Shown: positions 49,214-59,063, counted from the stretch's first letter. The stretch is 64,000 bases of DNA from Derxia gummosa DSM 723 (GCF_000482785.1 NZ_KI519499.1:705776-769775); one strand, 5' to 3'. Numbers and translations: made by a program. Notes: generated by a model not told the origin, from the letters alone.

Positions 49214-52087
49214 ATGTCCACCGTTTTCCGCGAAATCGAGATCGACTACGGCACGCCGAAGCGCGTGTCCGACAAGACCGTCACCCTCGACATCGACGGC
49301 GTGAGCGTGACCGTGCCCGAGGGCACGTCCGTGATGCGCGCCGCCGCCGAGGCCGGCATCAGCATTCCCAAGCTGTGCGCGACCGACACGCTCGAAGCCT
49401 TCGGCTCCTGCCGGCTCTGTCTGGTGGAGATCGAAGGCCGGCGCGGCACGCCCGCGTCCTGCACCACGCCGGCCGAGGCCGGCATGAAGGTCAAGACGCA
49501 AACCGACCGCCTCGCCAAACTGCGCCGCGGCGTGATGGAGCTGTACATCTCCGACCATCCGCTCGACTGCCTGACCTGCCCCACCAACGGCGATTGCGAA
49601 TTGCAGGACATGGCCGGCGCCGTGGGCCTGCGCAACGTGCGCTACGGCTACGAGGGCGACAACCACCTCAAGGCGCAGAAGGACGAGTCGAACCCGTACT
49701 TCACCTATGACGCCTCGAAATGCATCGTCTGCAACCGCTGCGTGCGCGCCTGCGAGGAGCAGCAGGGCACCTTCGCGCTGACGATCAGCGGTCGCGGCTT
49801 CGAGTCGCGCGTGTCGCCGGGCCAGGACCAGCCGTTCATGGAGTCGGAATGCGTGAGCTGCGGCGCCTGCGTCAACGCCTGCCCGACCGCCACGCTGGAG
49901 GAAAAGACCGTCATCCGCATCGGCCAGCCCGAGCACAGCGCGATCACCACCTGCGCCTATTGCGGCGTGGGCTGCGGCTTCAAGGCCGAGATGAAGGGCA
50001 ACACTGTCGTGCGCATGACGCCGTGGAAGGACGGCCAGGCCAACGAGGGCCACAGCTGCATCAAGGGCCGCTTCGCCTGGGGTTACGCCACGCACAAGGA
50101 CCGCATCACCAAGCCGATGATCCGCAAGAGCATCAGCGATCCGTGGCGCGAGGTGAGCTGGGAAGAAGCCTTCGCCTACACGGCGAGCGAGTTCCGCCGC
50201 ATCCAGGCCAAGTACGGCCGCGACAGCGTGGGCGGCATCGTCTCCAGCCGTTGCACGAATGAAGAGGGCTATCTCGTGCAGAAGCTGGTGCGCGCGGCCT
50301 TCGGCAACAACAACGTCGATACCTGCGCCCGCGTCTGCCATTCGCCCACGGGCTATGGCCTGGGCCAGACCTTCGGCACCTCGGCCGGCACCCAGACCTT
50401 CAAGTCGGTCGAGCAGAGCGACGTGATCCTCGTGATCGGCGCCAACCCGACCGACGGCCATCCGGTGTTCGGCTCGCGCATGAAGAAGCGGCTGCGCGAG
50501 GGCGCGCGCCTCATCGTCATCGACCCGCGCCGCATCGACATGGTCAAGTCGCCGCACGTGAAAGCCGACTTTCATTTGCAACTTAAGCCCGGCACCAACG
50601 TGGCGGTGCTGACGGCGCTGGCGCATGTGATCGTGACCGAGGGCCTGCTCGCCGACGAGTACATCGCCGAACGCTGCGACCCCAAGGCCTTCGGCGAGTG
50701 GAAGGCATTCGTCGCCCGCGCCGACAACTCGCCCGAGGCGATGGCCGACACCACCGGCGTGCCGGCCGAACTCGTGCGCGGCGCCGCGCGGCTGTACGCG
50801 ACCGGCGGCAATGCTGCCATCTACTACGGCCTCGGCGTGACCGAGCACAGCCAGGGCAGCACGGCCGTCATGGCGATCGCCAATCTCGCGATGGCCACCG
50901 GCAACGTCGGCCGCGAAGGCGTGGGCGTGAACCCGCTGCGCGGCCAGAACAACGTGCAGGGCTCCTGCGACATGGGCTCCTTCCCGCACGAGCTGCCGGG
51001 CTATCGCCACATCAGCGACAGCACGACGCGCGCGCTGTTCGAGGACGCCTGGGGCGTGACGCTCAACCCCGAGCCGGGCCTGCGCATTCCCAACATGTTC
51101 GAGGCGGCGATCGGCGGCAGCTTCAAGGCGCTGTACTGCGAGGGTGAGGACATCGTCCAGAGCGACCCCAACACCCAGCATGTGGCCGAAGCGCTCATGA
51201 GCATGGAGTGCATCGTCGTGCAGGACCTGTTCCTGAACGAGACCGCCAAGTACGCGCATGTCTTCCTGCCGGGCTCGTCCTTCCTGGAAAAGGACGGCAC
51301 CTTCACCAACGCCGAGCGCCGCATCTCGCGCGTGCGCAAGGTGATGCCGCCGCTCGGTGGCTATTCCGACTGGGAAGTGACCTGCAAGCTGGCCGAGGCG
51401 CTCGGCTATCCGATGCCCTATCGCAACCCGGAAGAGATCATGGACGAGATCGCGCGCCTGACGCCGACCTTCCATGGCGTGAGCTACCGCAAGATCGACG
51501 AGCTGGGCAGCGTGCAATGGCCCTGCAACGAGAGCGCGCCCGAGGGCACGCCGACGATGCACATCGGCGGCTTCGTGCGCGGCAAGGGGCGCTTCATCAT
51601 CACGCAGTACATCGGCACCGACGAGAAGGTGACGCGCATGTACCCGCTGCTGCTCACGACCGGCCGCATCCTCAGCCAGTACAACGTCGGCGCCCAGACC
51701 CGCCGCACCGACAACAACCAGTGGCACGAGGAAGACCGGCTCGAAATCCATCCGCATGACGCCGAGGACCGCGGCATCAACGACGGCGACTGGGTCGGCA
51801 TCAAGAGCCGCGCCGGCGAGACGGTGCTGCGCGCCGTCGTGAGCGAACGGATGCAGCCGGGCGTCGTGTACACGACCTTCCACTTCCCCGAATCGGGCGC
51901 CAACGTCATCACGACCGACAACTCCGATTGGGCCACCAACTGCCCCGAGTACAAGGTGACCGCCGTGCAGGTGATGCCGGTGACGCAGCCGTCCGAATGG
52001 CAGCAGGGCTATACGCGCTTCAACAAGCTGCAGGAGCAGCTGCTGCGCGAACGCGAGTCGGCCGACGCCGCCGCGACGGTGAAGTGA
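49214..52087 (+). CDS. fdsA: NAD-dependent formate dehydrogenase catalytic (molybdenum) subunit
   Basis: A 957-aa molybdoprotein. The N-terminus has a [2Fe-2S] domain (CATDT..GSCRLCLVEI), a His-ligated cluster (HPLDCLTCPTNGDC), two ferredoxin clusters (CIVCNRCVRACEE; CVSCGACVNACPT), then the bis-MGD domain with CAYCGVGCGF. The Mo ligand is Cys375 in CARVCHSPTG. The C-terminal MGD-binding domain contains GRILSQYNVGAQTRRT. It oxidises formate to CO2. ATG 49214 has AGGAGA upstream. The stop overlaps the next gene's ATG by one base. Confidence 0.96.
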   Translation: MSTVFREIEIDYGTPKRVSDKTVTLDIDGVSVTVPEGTSVMRAAAEAGISIPKLCATDTLEAFGSCRLCLVEIEGRRGTPASCTTPAEAGMKVKTQTDRLAKLRRGVMELYISDHPLDCLTCPTNGDCELQDMAGAVGLRNVRYGYEGDNHLKAQKDESNPYFTYDASKCIVCNRCVRACEEQQGTFALTISGRGFESRVSPGQDQPFMESECVSCGACVNACPTATLEEKTVIRIGQPEHSAITTCAYCGVGCGFKAEMKGNTVVRMTPWKDGQANEGHSCIKGRFAWGYATHKDRITKPMIRKSISDPWREVSWEEAFAYTASEFRRIQAKYGRDSVGGIVSSRCTNEEGYLVQKLVRAAFGNNNVDTCARVCHSPTGYGLGQTFGTSAGTQTFKSVEQSDVILVIGANPTDGHPVFGSRMKKRLREGARLIVIDPRRIDMVKSPHVKADFHLQLKPGTNVAVLTALAHVIVTEGLLADEYIAERCDPKAFGEWKAFVARADNSPEAMADTTGVPAELVRGAARLYATGGNAAIYYGLGVTEHSQGSTAVMAIANLAMATGNVGREGVGVNPLRGQNNVQGSCDMGSFPHELPGYRHISDSTTRALFEDAWGVTLNPEPGLRIPNMFEAAIGGSFKALYCEGEDIVQSDPNTQHVAEALMSMECIVVQDLFLNETAKYAHVFLPGSSFLEKDGTFTNAERRISRVRKVMPPLGGYSDWEVTCKLAEALGYPMPYRNPEEIMDEIARLTPTFHGVSYRKIDELGSVQWPCNESAPEGTPTMHIGGFVRGKGRFIITQYIGTDEKVTRMYPLLLTTGRILSQYNVGAQTRRTDNNQWHEEDRLEIHPHDAEDRGINDGDWVGIKSRAGETVLRAVVSERMQPGVVYTTFHFPESGANVITTDNSDWATNCPEYKVTAVQVMPVTQPSEWQQGYTRFNKLQEQLLRERESADAAATVK

Positions 52088-53064
52088 TGCCCGACGGGCT
52101 CGACGCGATGGTGCCGGCCGGCGGCGTTGCAAGCGATTGCAATGCCGTGGGCGGTGCGTCGGCGGGCGGCGGCTCGTCGGCCTTGCCGGTCGGCGACGAC
52201 CGGGCGGCCTGCGTCGTCACCGGCGCCCGTGACGAGGCTGTGCCGCCGCGCTGCGAGGCCGTGATCGACGCCACGCCGTCGCGCACGGTGACGGTCGGCG
52301 GCTGGCGCGGCGACGCGGCCTTCGCGGGCTATGACACCGTCGTGGAAGAAGTGCCGGTCGCCCTGGAGTTCAACGGCATCTCGCATGCGGTGATGCTCGC
52401 GACGCCGGCCGACCTGGAGGATTTCGCGCTCGGCTTCGCGCTCACCGAAGGCATCGTGCGCGACGCGACCGAGGTGCGCGACATCGAAGTCGAGCCGCGT
52501 TGCGAAGGCATCGCCGTCAAGCTCGACATCGCGTCGGAGCGCTTCGCTGGCCTGAAGGAACGCCGCCGCAGCATGACCGGCCGCACCGGCTGCGGCCTGT
52601 GCGGCACCGAAAGCCTGGCCCACGCGGTGCGCTCGCTGCCTGCGGTCGCGTCGCGCGCCGTCACCTCGCGCGCGGCGATTGCAAGCGCTCTCAACACCCT
52701 GCCCGCTCGCCAGCCGCTGCAACGCGCGACTGGCGGCGCCCACGCCGCCGCCTGGTGCGATACCGACGGCCGCGTGCTGCTCGTGCGCGAGGACGTCGGC
52801 CGGCACAACGCGCTCGACAAGCTCGCCGGCGCACTCGCGCGCGGCGGCTTCGACGCCGATGCCGGCTTCGCGCTCGTGACCAGCCGCGCCAGCGTCGAGA
52901 TGGTGCAGAAGGCGCAGGCGCTCGGCATCGGCATCCTCGTCGCAGTGTCGGCGCCGACCGCGCTCGCCATCGACATCGCCACGCGCGCCGGCATCTGCCT
53001 GGCCGGCTTCGCGCGCGGCCGCAATCTCAACCTCTACAGCGGCGCCGCGCGCATCCGCGCCTGA
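52087..53064 (+). CDS. fdhD: Formate dehydrogenase accessory sulfurtransferase FdhD
   Basis: A 325-aa FdhD protein (also called FdsC). The redox motif GRTGCGLCGTESL holds the CxxC that takes sulfur from IscS to the Mo cofactor; VREDVGRHNALDKL and LVTSRASVEMVQKAQ are the other family blocks. The first 75 residues (DAMVPAGGVASDCNAVG, Ala/Gly-rich) precede the domain and are unusual. A copy of the palindrome lies at 52128-52141, and a near copy at 52680-52693. The start overlaps the fdsA stop (TGATG). Confidence 0.93.
   Translation: MPDGLDAMVPAGGVASDCNAVGGASAGGGSSALPVGDDRAACVVTGARDEAVPPRCEAVIDATPSRTVTVGGWRGDAAFAGYDTVVEEVPVALEFNGISHAVMLATPADLEDFALGFALTEGIVRDATEVRDIEVEPRCEGIAVKLDIASERFAGLKERRRSMTGRTGCGLCGTESLAHAVRSLPAVASRAVTSRAAIASALNTLPARQPLQRATGGAHAAAWCDTDGRVLLVREDVGRHNALDKLAGALARGGFDADAGFALVTSRASVEMVQKAQALGIGILVAVSAPTALAIDIATRAGICLAGFARGRNLNLYSGAARIRA
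52128..52141. repeat. Copy of palindromic motif TGNAANCGNTTNCA
   Basis: TGCAAGCGATTGCA, inside fdhD (codons for VASDCN). Exact match; a near copy with one change lies at 52680-52693. Confidence 0.5.
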
Positions 53065-53081
53065 GCGCCACGGAGACAGCA

Positions 53082-53309
53082 ATGGACAACAGCAAGCTCG
53101 TGCGCATGGCCAACCAGATCGGCGCCTTCTTCGCCGCCATGCCCGACCGCGCCGAGGCGCTCCAGGGCATCGCCCAGCACATCCACCGCTTCTGGGAACC
53201 GCGCATGCGGCGCGACCTGTTCGCGCACATCGACGCCACCAACGGCGACGGGCTCGACGAGATCGTCACCGTCGCGCTGCGCGAGCACCGCGAGGAACTC
53301 GCGGCCTGA
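53082..53309 (+). CDS. fdsD: Formate dehydrogenase delta subunit
   Basis: A 75-aa protein: [21 protein letters not shown] and [18 protein letters not shown] are the FdsD signature. It is needed for activity or cofactor insertion of the fds complex but its role is not well understood. Start ATG 53082 follows GGAGA. Last gene of the operon. Confidence 0.93.
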   Translation: MDNSKLVRMANQIGAFFAAMPDRAEALQGIAQHIHRFWEPRMRRDLFAHIDATNGDGLDEIVTVALREHREELAA

Positions 53310-53590
53310 TGTCTTGCCGCCCGCGCTCGCCGCCCGGCGAGTACGGGCCTTCAACCGCGAGCCGCGAACTGCGGCGCGGCAATCCCGCCACCGCATTCAC
53401 CCCGCGCCGACTGCCCGCCGCGACCGATCGCCCTGCCTCGCGACCGGTCGCGGCAGACGGGGGCAGCCCTCGCCTCTCCTCCCACCACAAGCATCGGCGG
53501 CGCCACACCGGGCGACCGCTGGTCAGGGGCCTTGCCGCGACGCGGCCCGGCAATGCGCCAGAATCGGGGCTTCAACAGAACGGAGCGCCC

Positions 53591-53968
53591 ATGGCCACCA
53601 TCGAAGTCACCGACGACAGCTTCAAGGACGTCATCGACAACAATCCCATCGTCATCCTCGATTTCTGGGCGACGTGGTGCGGGCCGTGCAAGGGTTTCGC
53701 GCCGGTGTTCGAGGCCGCGTCCGAGAAGCATCCGGACATCGTGTTCGGCAAGATCGACACCGACCAGCAGCAGGAGCTGTCGAGCGGCTTCCAGATCCGT
53801 TCGGTGCCCACGCTCATGATCCTTCGCGACCGGATCATGATCTACCGCGAGGCGGGCGCGCTCGGCGCCGGCGCGCTCGAAAAGCTCATCGAGGAAGCGC
53901 GCGCGCTCGACATGGACGCGATCCGCGCCGAACTGGCCGAGCTGCAGAAGAAGGAAGGCCAGGCATGA
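53591..53968 (+). CDS. Thioredoxin-family protein (WCGPC)
   Basis: A 125-aa thioredoxin. The active site is [17 protein letters not shown] and the cis-Pro loop is [15 protein letters not shown]-terminal helix of about 20 residues ([19 protein letters not shown]) extends the domain, as seen in several betaproteobacterial Trx-like proteins. It reduces disulfides in the cytoplasm. ATG 53591 has GGAGCG upstream. Its stop overlaps the purT start (ATGA), so the pair is translationally coupled. Confidence 0.88.
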   Translation: MATIEVTDDSFKDVIDNNPIVILDFWATWCGPCKGFAPVFEAASEKHPDIVFGKIDTDQQQELSSGFQIRSVPTLMILRDRIMIYREAGALGAGALEKLIEEARALDMDAIRAELAELQKKEGQA

Positions 53969-55233
53969 CGAAACCGCTCGGTACGCCGCTGTCGCCCTCG
54001 GCCACGCGGGTCATGCTTCTCGGCTCCGGCGAGCTGGGCAAGGAAGTGCTGATCGCGCTGCAACGTCTGGGCGTCGAGACGATCGCGGTCGATCGCTACG
54101 ACAACGCGCCGGGCCATCAGGTCGCGCACCGCGCACACACGATCGCGATGACCAACGGCGCCCAGCTCAAGGCGCTGATCGAAGCCGAGAAGCCCGACCT
54201 CGTCGTGCCCGAGATCGAAGCCATCGCCACGCCGATGCTCCAGGAACTGGAAGCCGCCGGCGTCGTGCGCGTCGTGCCCAACGCCCGCGCCGCGCGCCTG
54301 ACGATGGACCGCGAAGGCATCCGCCGCCTCGCCGCCGAGACGCTCGGCCTGCCGACCAGCCCCTACGCCTTCGCCGACACGCTCGAACAGCTCCAGGCCG
54401 CGATCGACGGCGGCATCGGCTATCCGTGCATGGTCAAACCGGTGATGAGTTCGTCGGGCAAGGGCCAGAGCAAGCTCGACGGCCCCGACGACGTGAAGAA
54501 GGCTTGGGAGTACGCACAGGCCGGCGGCCGCGTGGGTGCGGGCCGCGTCATCGTCGAAGGCTTCATCGACTTCGATTACGAGATCACGCTGCTCACGGTA
54601 CGCGCGCATGCGGCACCGGCGGTGGACGGCGCAGACGGCAGCACGCCGGCCAACACTGGCTTGACTCGGCCCATCGACACGCATTTCTGCGAGCCGATCG
54701 GCCATGTGCAGGTCCACGGTGACTACGTCGAAAGCTGGCAGCCCTGCGCAATGGCGCCGCTCGCGCTGCAACGCGCGCAGGACATCGCGAGGGCGGTCAC
54801 CGCCGCGCTCGGCGGCGACGGCGGCTGCGGCATCTACGGCGTCGAGCTGTTCGTGAAGGGCGACGCGGTGTGGTTCAGCGAAGTGTCGCCGCGCCCGCAC
54901 GACACCGGACTCGTCACGCTCGTCACGCAATGGCAAAACGAGTTCGAACTGCATGCACGCGCCATCCTCGGCCTGCCGGTGGATACATCCCTACGCAGCC
55001 CGGGGGCATCGGCCGTCATCTACGGCGGTGTCGAGGCAAAGGAGATCGTCTTTGACGGTGTCGCCGAAGCGCTCGCCGTGCCGGGCACGGAACTGCGCCT
55101 GTTCGGCAAACCGGAGAGCTTTGTTCGCCGGCGCATGGGCGTGGCACTCGCACATGCCACGGCTGTCGAGGCGGCCCGCATCAACGCAAAGACTGCGGCC
55201 AGCCATGTGAAGCCACGCAGGCCGCTCGTCTGA
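53965..55233 (+). CDS. purT: Formate-dependent phosphoribosylglycinamide formyltransferase (GAR transformylase 2)
   Basis: A 422-aa ATP-grasp enzyme. [22 protein letters not shown] starts the ATP-grasp N-domain, [20 protein letters not shown] follows, [19 protein letters not shown] is the Mg-ATP loop, and [30 protein letters not shown] the active site. It formylates GAR using formate and ATP, so it can be fed by the same formate pool that the fds operon uses, though that link is inference. An insertion of about 20 residues ([18 protein letters not shown]) lies near residue 215. ATG 53965 overlaps the thioredoxin stop. Confidence 0.95.
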   Translation: MTKPLGTPLSPSATRVMLLGSGELGKEVLIALQRLGVETIAVDRYDNAPGHQVAHRAHTIAMTNGAQLKALIEAEKPDLVVPEIEAIATPMLQELEAAGVVRVVPNARAARLTMDREGIRRLAAETLGLPTSPYAFADTLEQLQAAIDGGIGYPCMVKPVMSSSGKGQSKLDGPDDVKKAWEYAQAGGRVGAGRVIVEGFIDFDYEITLLTVRAHAAPAVDGADGSTPANTGLTRPIDTHFCEPIGHVQVHGDYVESWQPCAMAPLALQRAQDIARAVTAALGGDGGCGIYGVELFVKGDAVWFSEVSPRPHDTGLVTLVTQWQNEFELHARAILGLPVDTSLRSPGASAVIYGGVEAKEIVFDGVAEALAVPGTELRLFGKPESFVRRRMGVALAHATAVEAARINAKTAASHVKPRRPLV

Positions 55234-55244
55234 CGCGCCACCGC

Positions 55245-55919
55245 TCAGGCGAGATCGAGGATCCGCCAGCCGCGCTCGATTGCCACCGCGCGCAATCGAG
55301 CGTCCGGCGTGACGGCCACCGGGTGACTCACGTACTCAAGCAACGGCAGATCATTGAACGAATCGCTGTAGAAGACGCTTTCGTCAAAACTCGACCAATC
55401 CAGTCCCTGGGCCAGCAACCAGTCGCGCACATTCGCTATCTTGCCTTCGCGATAGTTGAGCAAACCCTCGACTTCCCCTGAAATGAAACTGCCTTGCGGG
55501 CCTTCAGCCATCGCAATCCGGGTAGCGACCATGTGCTCGAAGCCGAAAATTTCGCGATAGGCGGACGCGATGAACTCGCTGGTCGCCGTCACCAGGCAGC
55601 AAAGATCTCCGCTTGCATGATGCGAATGCACGAGACGCATTGCAGCAGCAGAAACATGCTTGCCGCTTTCCTCACGCCATTCATTTCGCCACGCAGTCAA
55701 TGATTCGACCGGATAACGCATTAGCAGGGCGTAGTACTCACGGTTCAACTGCCTGAGATCGACCCGGCCCGCAACGTATTCGATGCAGTGCTCGGTATAA
55801 CGGTCGACAAAGCCAGCATCGACCAACTCTCGGGCAACGAGAAAACGGAGGAGATCAGCGCCGCTGTCATAGGAGATCAGCGTGTGATCTAGGTCGAAGA
55901 GTGCAAGTCTGCGTTTCAT
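55245..55919 (-). CDS. HAD superfamily hydrolase, subfamily IB (SerB-like)
   Basis: A 224-aa HAD-IB phosphatase. Motif I is LFDLDHTLISYDSG with nucleophile Asp9, motif II CLVTATSEF near residue 110, motif III LNYREGKIANV and motif IV FYSDSFNDLPLLEY. Members dephosphorylate small phospho-metabolites or phospholipid intermediates. Start 55919 gives MKRRLALFDLD; just upstream lie a terminator and tRNA-Arg, with no visible ribosome-binding site, so how it is expressed is unclear. Substrate unknown. Confidence 0.85.
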   Translation of the reverse strand: MKRRLALFDLDHTLISYDSGADLLRFLVARELVDAGFVDRYTEHCIEYVAGRVDLRQLNREYYALLMRYPVESLTAWRNEWREESGKHVSAAAMRLVHSHHASGDLCCLVTATSEFIASAYREIFGFEHMVATRIAMAEGPQGSFISGEVEGLLNYREGKIANVRDWLLAQGLDWSSFDESVFYSDSFNDLPLLEYVSHPVAVTPDARLRAVAIERGWRILDLA

Positions 55920-55922
55920 GCC

Positions 55923-55961
55923 AAAAACAAAAGGTCCATTCAGATAATCTGAATGGACCTT
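55923..55961 (-). terminator. Intrinsic terminator of tRNA-Arg
   Basis: AAGGTCCATTCAGAT (55931-55945) and ATCTGAATGGACCTT (55947-55961) form a 15-bp perfect inverted repeat. On the minus strand a T-rich run TTTTGTTTTTGG follows. The HAD start lies right after it. Confidence 0.88.
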
Positions 55962-55966
55962 GAATT

Positions 55967-56043
55967 TGGTGCGGCTGGCAGGATTCGAACCCACGACCCC
56001 CTGGTTCGTAGCCAGGTACTCTATCCAACTGAGCTACAGCCGC
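55967..56043 (-). tRNA. tRNA-Arg (anticodon ACG)
   Basis: 77 nt with encoded CCA. Acceptor GCGGCTG pairs with CAGCCGC, the D-arm is AGCTCAGTTGGATAGAGT, the anticodon loop CTACGAA carries ACG, and the T-arm GTGGGTTCGAATCCTGC is canonical. An extended -10 (TGCTACAAT) at 56055-56063 is the probable promoter on the minus strand. Confidence 0.97.
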
Positions 56044-56132
56044 TCAAGAATTAAATTGTAGCATGAAAATTTGTTTTCAAACTACATTTTTTGCTTTGCT
56101 TTGTTTCGCACGCCGCAAAGCAGAAAACGAGA

Positions 56133-56837
56133 TCATACGCATTCGCGGTGATTTTGCAAGTCCTCAGCGGCATAAATTTTCAAGAACGCGTCTGCTGCAG
56201 CCAACGTCGTCCGTTCCAACTCCCGACTCTTGACGTTCAAACCCAGCAGAAGTCGGGTCAGCGCATTGTCCCGCACCATTCCTATGAACTGGCTTGCGGC
56301 CATTCCTGGATCTTGGACCGACAGGCGCCCCTCCTGCCCGAGCTTTTCGAGCAACTTGGTCAGACGTACCTTGGCTGACTGAAAGGGGCTGTTCCGATGA
56401 AACGCCTCGGCAAGCTGTGGAAATCGCGGACTCTCCGCAATCACATTGCGCATCAACGACAGTGACTCCGGATCCGACAAGGCCTGCAGCAGGTTTCGCC
56501 CGATCGTTTCGAAGGTGCGACGGAGATCGCTGCTGTCGTCAGGGATGAGTCCATCCTCCGCAGCACGGCGACGCGCCGTTTGTGATACTGCGAGTTCATA
56601 CAACTGCTCCTTCGAACTCACGAACTTGTAAACCGTGGTTTTCGATACACGCGCCTCTCGTGCAACGCGCTCAATCGTGACGGGGCCGTAGCCCTCGGAA
56701 ATGAACAGCCTGGAGGCAATCTCCATGATTCGGATGCGCGACTGCTCCAGTGGCGCGGACGACTTTCGGATTTCAGTCCTGACTGACGACTTTCGAGGGA
56801 GTTCCAGTGACTCCGCTTTTCCAAGACTTTTTGGCAT
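56133..56837 (-). CDS. TetR/AcrR-family transcriptional regulator
   Basis: A 234-aa TetR repressor. A basic N-terminal tail of about 35 residues (LPRKSSVRTEIRKSSAP) precedes the HTH: RIRIMEIASRLFISEGYGPVTIERVAREARVSKTTVYKFVSSKEQLYELA. The C-terminal ligand domain has no recognisable signature. Start 56837 is preceded by GAGG. No target gene is adjacent; the neighbours are tRNA genes. The gene is less GC-rich (one sampled line 57 percent) than the rest, so it may be an acquisition at the tRNA cluster. Confidence 0.88.
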   Translation of the reverse strand: MPKSLGKAESLELPRKSSVRTEIRKSSAPLEQSRIRIMEIASRLFISEGYGPVTIERVAREARVSKTTVYKFVSSKEQLYELAVSQTARRRAAEDGLIPDDSSDLRRTFETIGRNLLQALSDPESLSLMRNVIAESPRFPQLAEAFHRNSPFQSAKVRLTKLLEKLGQEGRLSVQDPGMAASQFIGMVRDNALTRLLLGLNVKSRELERTTLAAADAFLKIYAAEDLQNHRECV

Positions 56838-57059
56838 GCGTACCTCAATAGAAGGTCGCAAGAAAGTACCCGAAGCATTGCTTGGCGATACTGGCTGCGA
56901 AGCAAAGCAGCGCAAGGTTTCACACATGCCACCATCAGGTGATGCCAAGTCACTACAGACTGCAACTCACAAGGTCGGAATTATCCTTGCAAAGACATGT
57001 TGCGCCATTCGAATTGCGACCGTCCGGAGCTTGGATTGATTCGAAGTGAATGCAAAATG

Positions 57060-57108
57060 AAAAACCCCCGAAACTCGACGGACTGCATGTCGGATTCGGG
57101 GGTTTTTT
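57060..57108. terminator. Bidirectional intrinsic terminator downstream of tRNA-Ser
   Basis: CCCCCGAA (57065-57072) pairs with TTCGGGGG (57095-57102), with an inner CGAC/GTCG stem. AAAAA before and TTTTTT after allow termination in either direction; it follows tRNA-Ser on the minus strand. Confidence 0.9.
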
Positions 57109-57117
57109 ACTGATCAT

Positions 57118-57210
57118 TGGCGGAGACGAAGGGATTCGAACCCTTGATGCAGCTCTTCACCGCATACTCCCTTAGCAGGGGAGCACCTTCGGCCTCTCGG
57201 TCACGTCTCC
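57118..57210 (-). tRNA. tRNA-Ser (anticodon GCT)
   Basis: 93 nt with encoded CCA and a long variable arm (GTATGCGGTGAAGAGCTGC). Acceptor GGAGACG pairs with CGTCTCC, the anticodon loop CTGCTAA carries GCT and the T-arm is AAGGGTTCGAATCCCTT. It reads AGC and AGT codons. Confidence 0.97.
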
Positions 57211-57223
57211 AGCTGAGCGCGTG

Positions 57224-57252
57224 ACTATAGCCGCTTACAGACTCGCTGGCAA
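57224..57252 (-). promoter_or_regulatory. Sigma-70 promoter of tRNA-Ser
   Basis: On the minus strand TTGCCA (57252-57247), 17-bp spacer, TATAGT (57229-57224). It ends one base before the lysC stop codon, so the tRNA has its own promoter beside the lysC terminus. Confidence 0.75.
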
Positions 57253-57253
57253 A

Positions 57254-58510
57254 TCAGGCGGCTGTGGTTTCGAGGCCGAAAGCCTTGTGCAGCGCGCGAA
57301 CCGCCAGCTCCATGTACTTGTCGGCGATGACGACCGAGATCTTGATTTCCGACGTCGAGATCATCTGGATGTTGATGCCCTCGTTGAAGAGCGTCTCGAA
57401 CATCTTGCTGGCGATGCCCACATGCGAGCGCATGCCGATCCCGACCGCGCTCACCTTGCACACCGCCGGATCGCCGACGATTTCCTTCGCGCCGATCTCC
57501 GGCTTGACCTTGGTGTTGAGCACGTCGAGCGCCTTGGCCAGCTCGCCACGCGCGACCGTGAACGAGAAGTCGGTGAAGCCTTCCACCGACTGGTTCTGGA
57601 TGATCACGTCGACATCGATGTTGGCCTCGGCGATCGGGCCGAGGATCTTGAACGCCACACCCGGCTTGTCGGGCACGCCGAGCACGGTGACCTTGGCTTC
57701 ATCGCGGCTGAAGGCGATGCCGGAGATGACAGCGGTTTCCATCTTTTCGTCTTCCTCGAAGGTGATCAGGGTGCCCGAAATCATTTCGTCTTCGAGCGGC
57801 ATGAGCGGGTCGGTCAGGCTCGACAGCACGCGGGTACGCACGCGGTACTTGCCGGCGAATTCGACCGAGCGGATTTGCAGGACCTTGGAGCCGAGCGAGG
57901 CCATCTCCAGCATTTCTTCGAAGCTGATGACCTTGAGGCGGCGGGCTTCCGGCACGACGCGCGGATCGGTCGTGTAGACGCCGTCCACGTCGGTATAGAT
58001 GAGGCATTCCTCGGCCTTGAGCGCGGCGGCGACCGCGACGGCGGAGGTGTCGGAGCCACCACGGCCGAGCGTGGTGATGCTGCCGAGTTCGTCGATGCCC
58101 TGGAAGCCGGTGATGACGACGACCTTGCCCGCGTCGAGATCGGCGCGCACTCGCGTGTCGTCGATCGAGCTGATGCGTGCCTTGGTGTAGGCGGAGTCGG
58201 TCCTGACCGGTACCTGCCAACCGGCATAGCTGACGGCCGGCACGCCTTCGGCCTGGAGCGCCAGCGCGAGCAGACCAACCGAGACCTGTTCGCCGGTCGA
58301 CGCGATCATGTCGAGTTCGCGCGGATCGGGATTGCTCGTCAGTTCCTTCGCGAGGCCGAGCAGGCGGTTGGTTTCGCCCGACATCGCGGAAGGGACGACG
58401 ACGATCTGATGCCCGGCGCGCACCCATTTGGCGACGCGGCGCGCGACATTGCGGATGCGTTCCGTCGAGCCCATCGACGTGCCGCCGTACTTGTGAACGA
58501 TCAAAGCCAT
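57254..58510 (-). CDS. lysC: Aspartate kinase
   Basis: A 418-aa aspartokinase. [19 protein letters not shown] is the N-terminal kinase motif, then [29 protein letters not shown], and the C-terminal ACT pair (about residues 265-410) contains [13 protein letters not shown] and [19 protein letters not shown]. It phosphorylates aspartate for lysine, methionine and threonine synthesis and is inhibited by lysine and threonine in the family. No clear ribosome-binding site before ATG 58510; a TATAAT box at 58600-58595 is a candidate -10. Confidence 0.95.
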   Translation of the reverse strand: MALIVHKYGGTSMGSTERIRNVARRVAKWVRAGHQIVVVPSAMSGETNRLLGLAKELTSNPDPRELDMIASTGEQVSVGLLALALQAEGVPAVSYAGWQVPVRTDSAYTKARISSIDDTRVRADLDAGKVVVITGFQGIDELGSITTLGRGGSDTSAVAVAAALKAEECLIYTDVDGVYTTDPRVVPEARRLKVISFEEMLEMASLGSKVLQIRSVEFAGKYRVRTRVLSSLTDPLMPLEDEMISGTLITFEEDEKMETAVISGIAFSRDEAKVTVLGVPDKPGVAFKILGPIAEANIDVDVIIQNQSVEGFTDFSFTVARGELAKALDVLNTKVKPEIGAKEIVGDPAVCKVSAVGIGMRSHVGIASKMFETLFNEGINIQMISTSEIKISVVIADKYMELAVRALHKAFGLETTAA

Positions 58511-58712
58511 GATGTTGCCGAGTGAAAGGTGATCGACGCACCAATCGAAGCCACGAGGGCAAGGCAGACCGGCGCGTCACACAAAAAGCCTTTGATTATA
58601 AGACGGCCGCGTGATGCGTCTTTTCGGGCTTGCGCCTGCGGGCCGCAAGGCGTCAGCGCGGGCACGAACATCGGCGCGCTCATGCATTCGCGGCGAATCG
58701 ATCCCGCAGGGC

Positions 58713-59063
58713 TCAGTCGGCGGTTTGCGCAACAAGCGCGATGCCTTCCGCAAAGCTCGCAAGTTCGATCTTGCTAACGCAGCACTGCCCCGCCATCGAC
58801 AGGTGGCGCCGCACCAGTTCGGAAAATTTGCCCAGCGACATGAGGGACCCGTCGCCACGCGGCACGATGGCCGGCGGACATGCCGACACAGGCAGTACCG
58901 CATCGAACACGACGCCGTTCGAGTCGATGACACAGTCGCCGTCATGCGGTCGCCAATGCCGGAAATCGAGATCGCTCGTCCAGTGACCGACATCCCTGAC
59001 GGGCAGAAGCTCGTCGATGCCGCGCTGTCGCAGCACGCCGGGCCAGCAGGGCGTCCGCGTCAT
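58713..59063 (-). CDS. Hypothetical protein coupled to copA (DUF4144-like)
   Basis: A 116-aa soluble protein with no signal peptide. It begins [19 protein letters not shown] and has a central [16 protein letters not shown] and C-terminal [20 protein letters not shown]. These resemble DUF4144 proteins, but this match is by memory and weak. Its ATG (59063) overlaps the copA stop as ATGA, so both are made from one message. Function unknown; adjacent copper export suggests a metal-related role only by position. Cys-Cys pair at GQCC may bind a metal. Confidence 0.55.
   Translation of the reverse strand: MTRTPCWPGVLRQRGIDELLPVRDVGHWTSDLDFRHWRPHDGDCVIDSNGVVFDAVLPVSACPPAIVPRGDGSLMSLGKFSELVRRHLSMAGQCCVSKIELASFAEGIALVAQTAD

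Noticed and set aside
49049-52132. Minus-strand open frame of about 1027 codons opposite fdsA
   Set aside because: The plus strand encodes a fully motif-complete formate dehydrogenase; the antisense frame has no recognisable domain.
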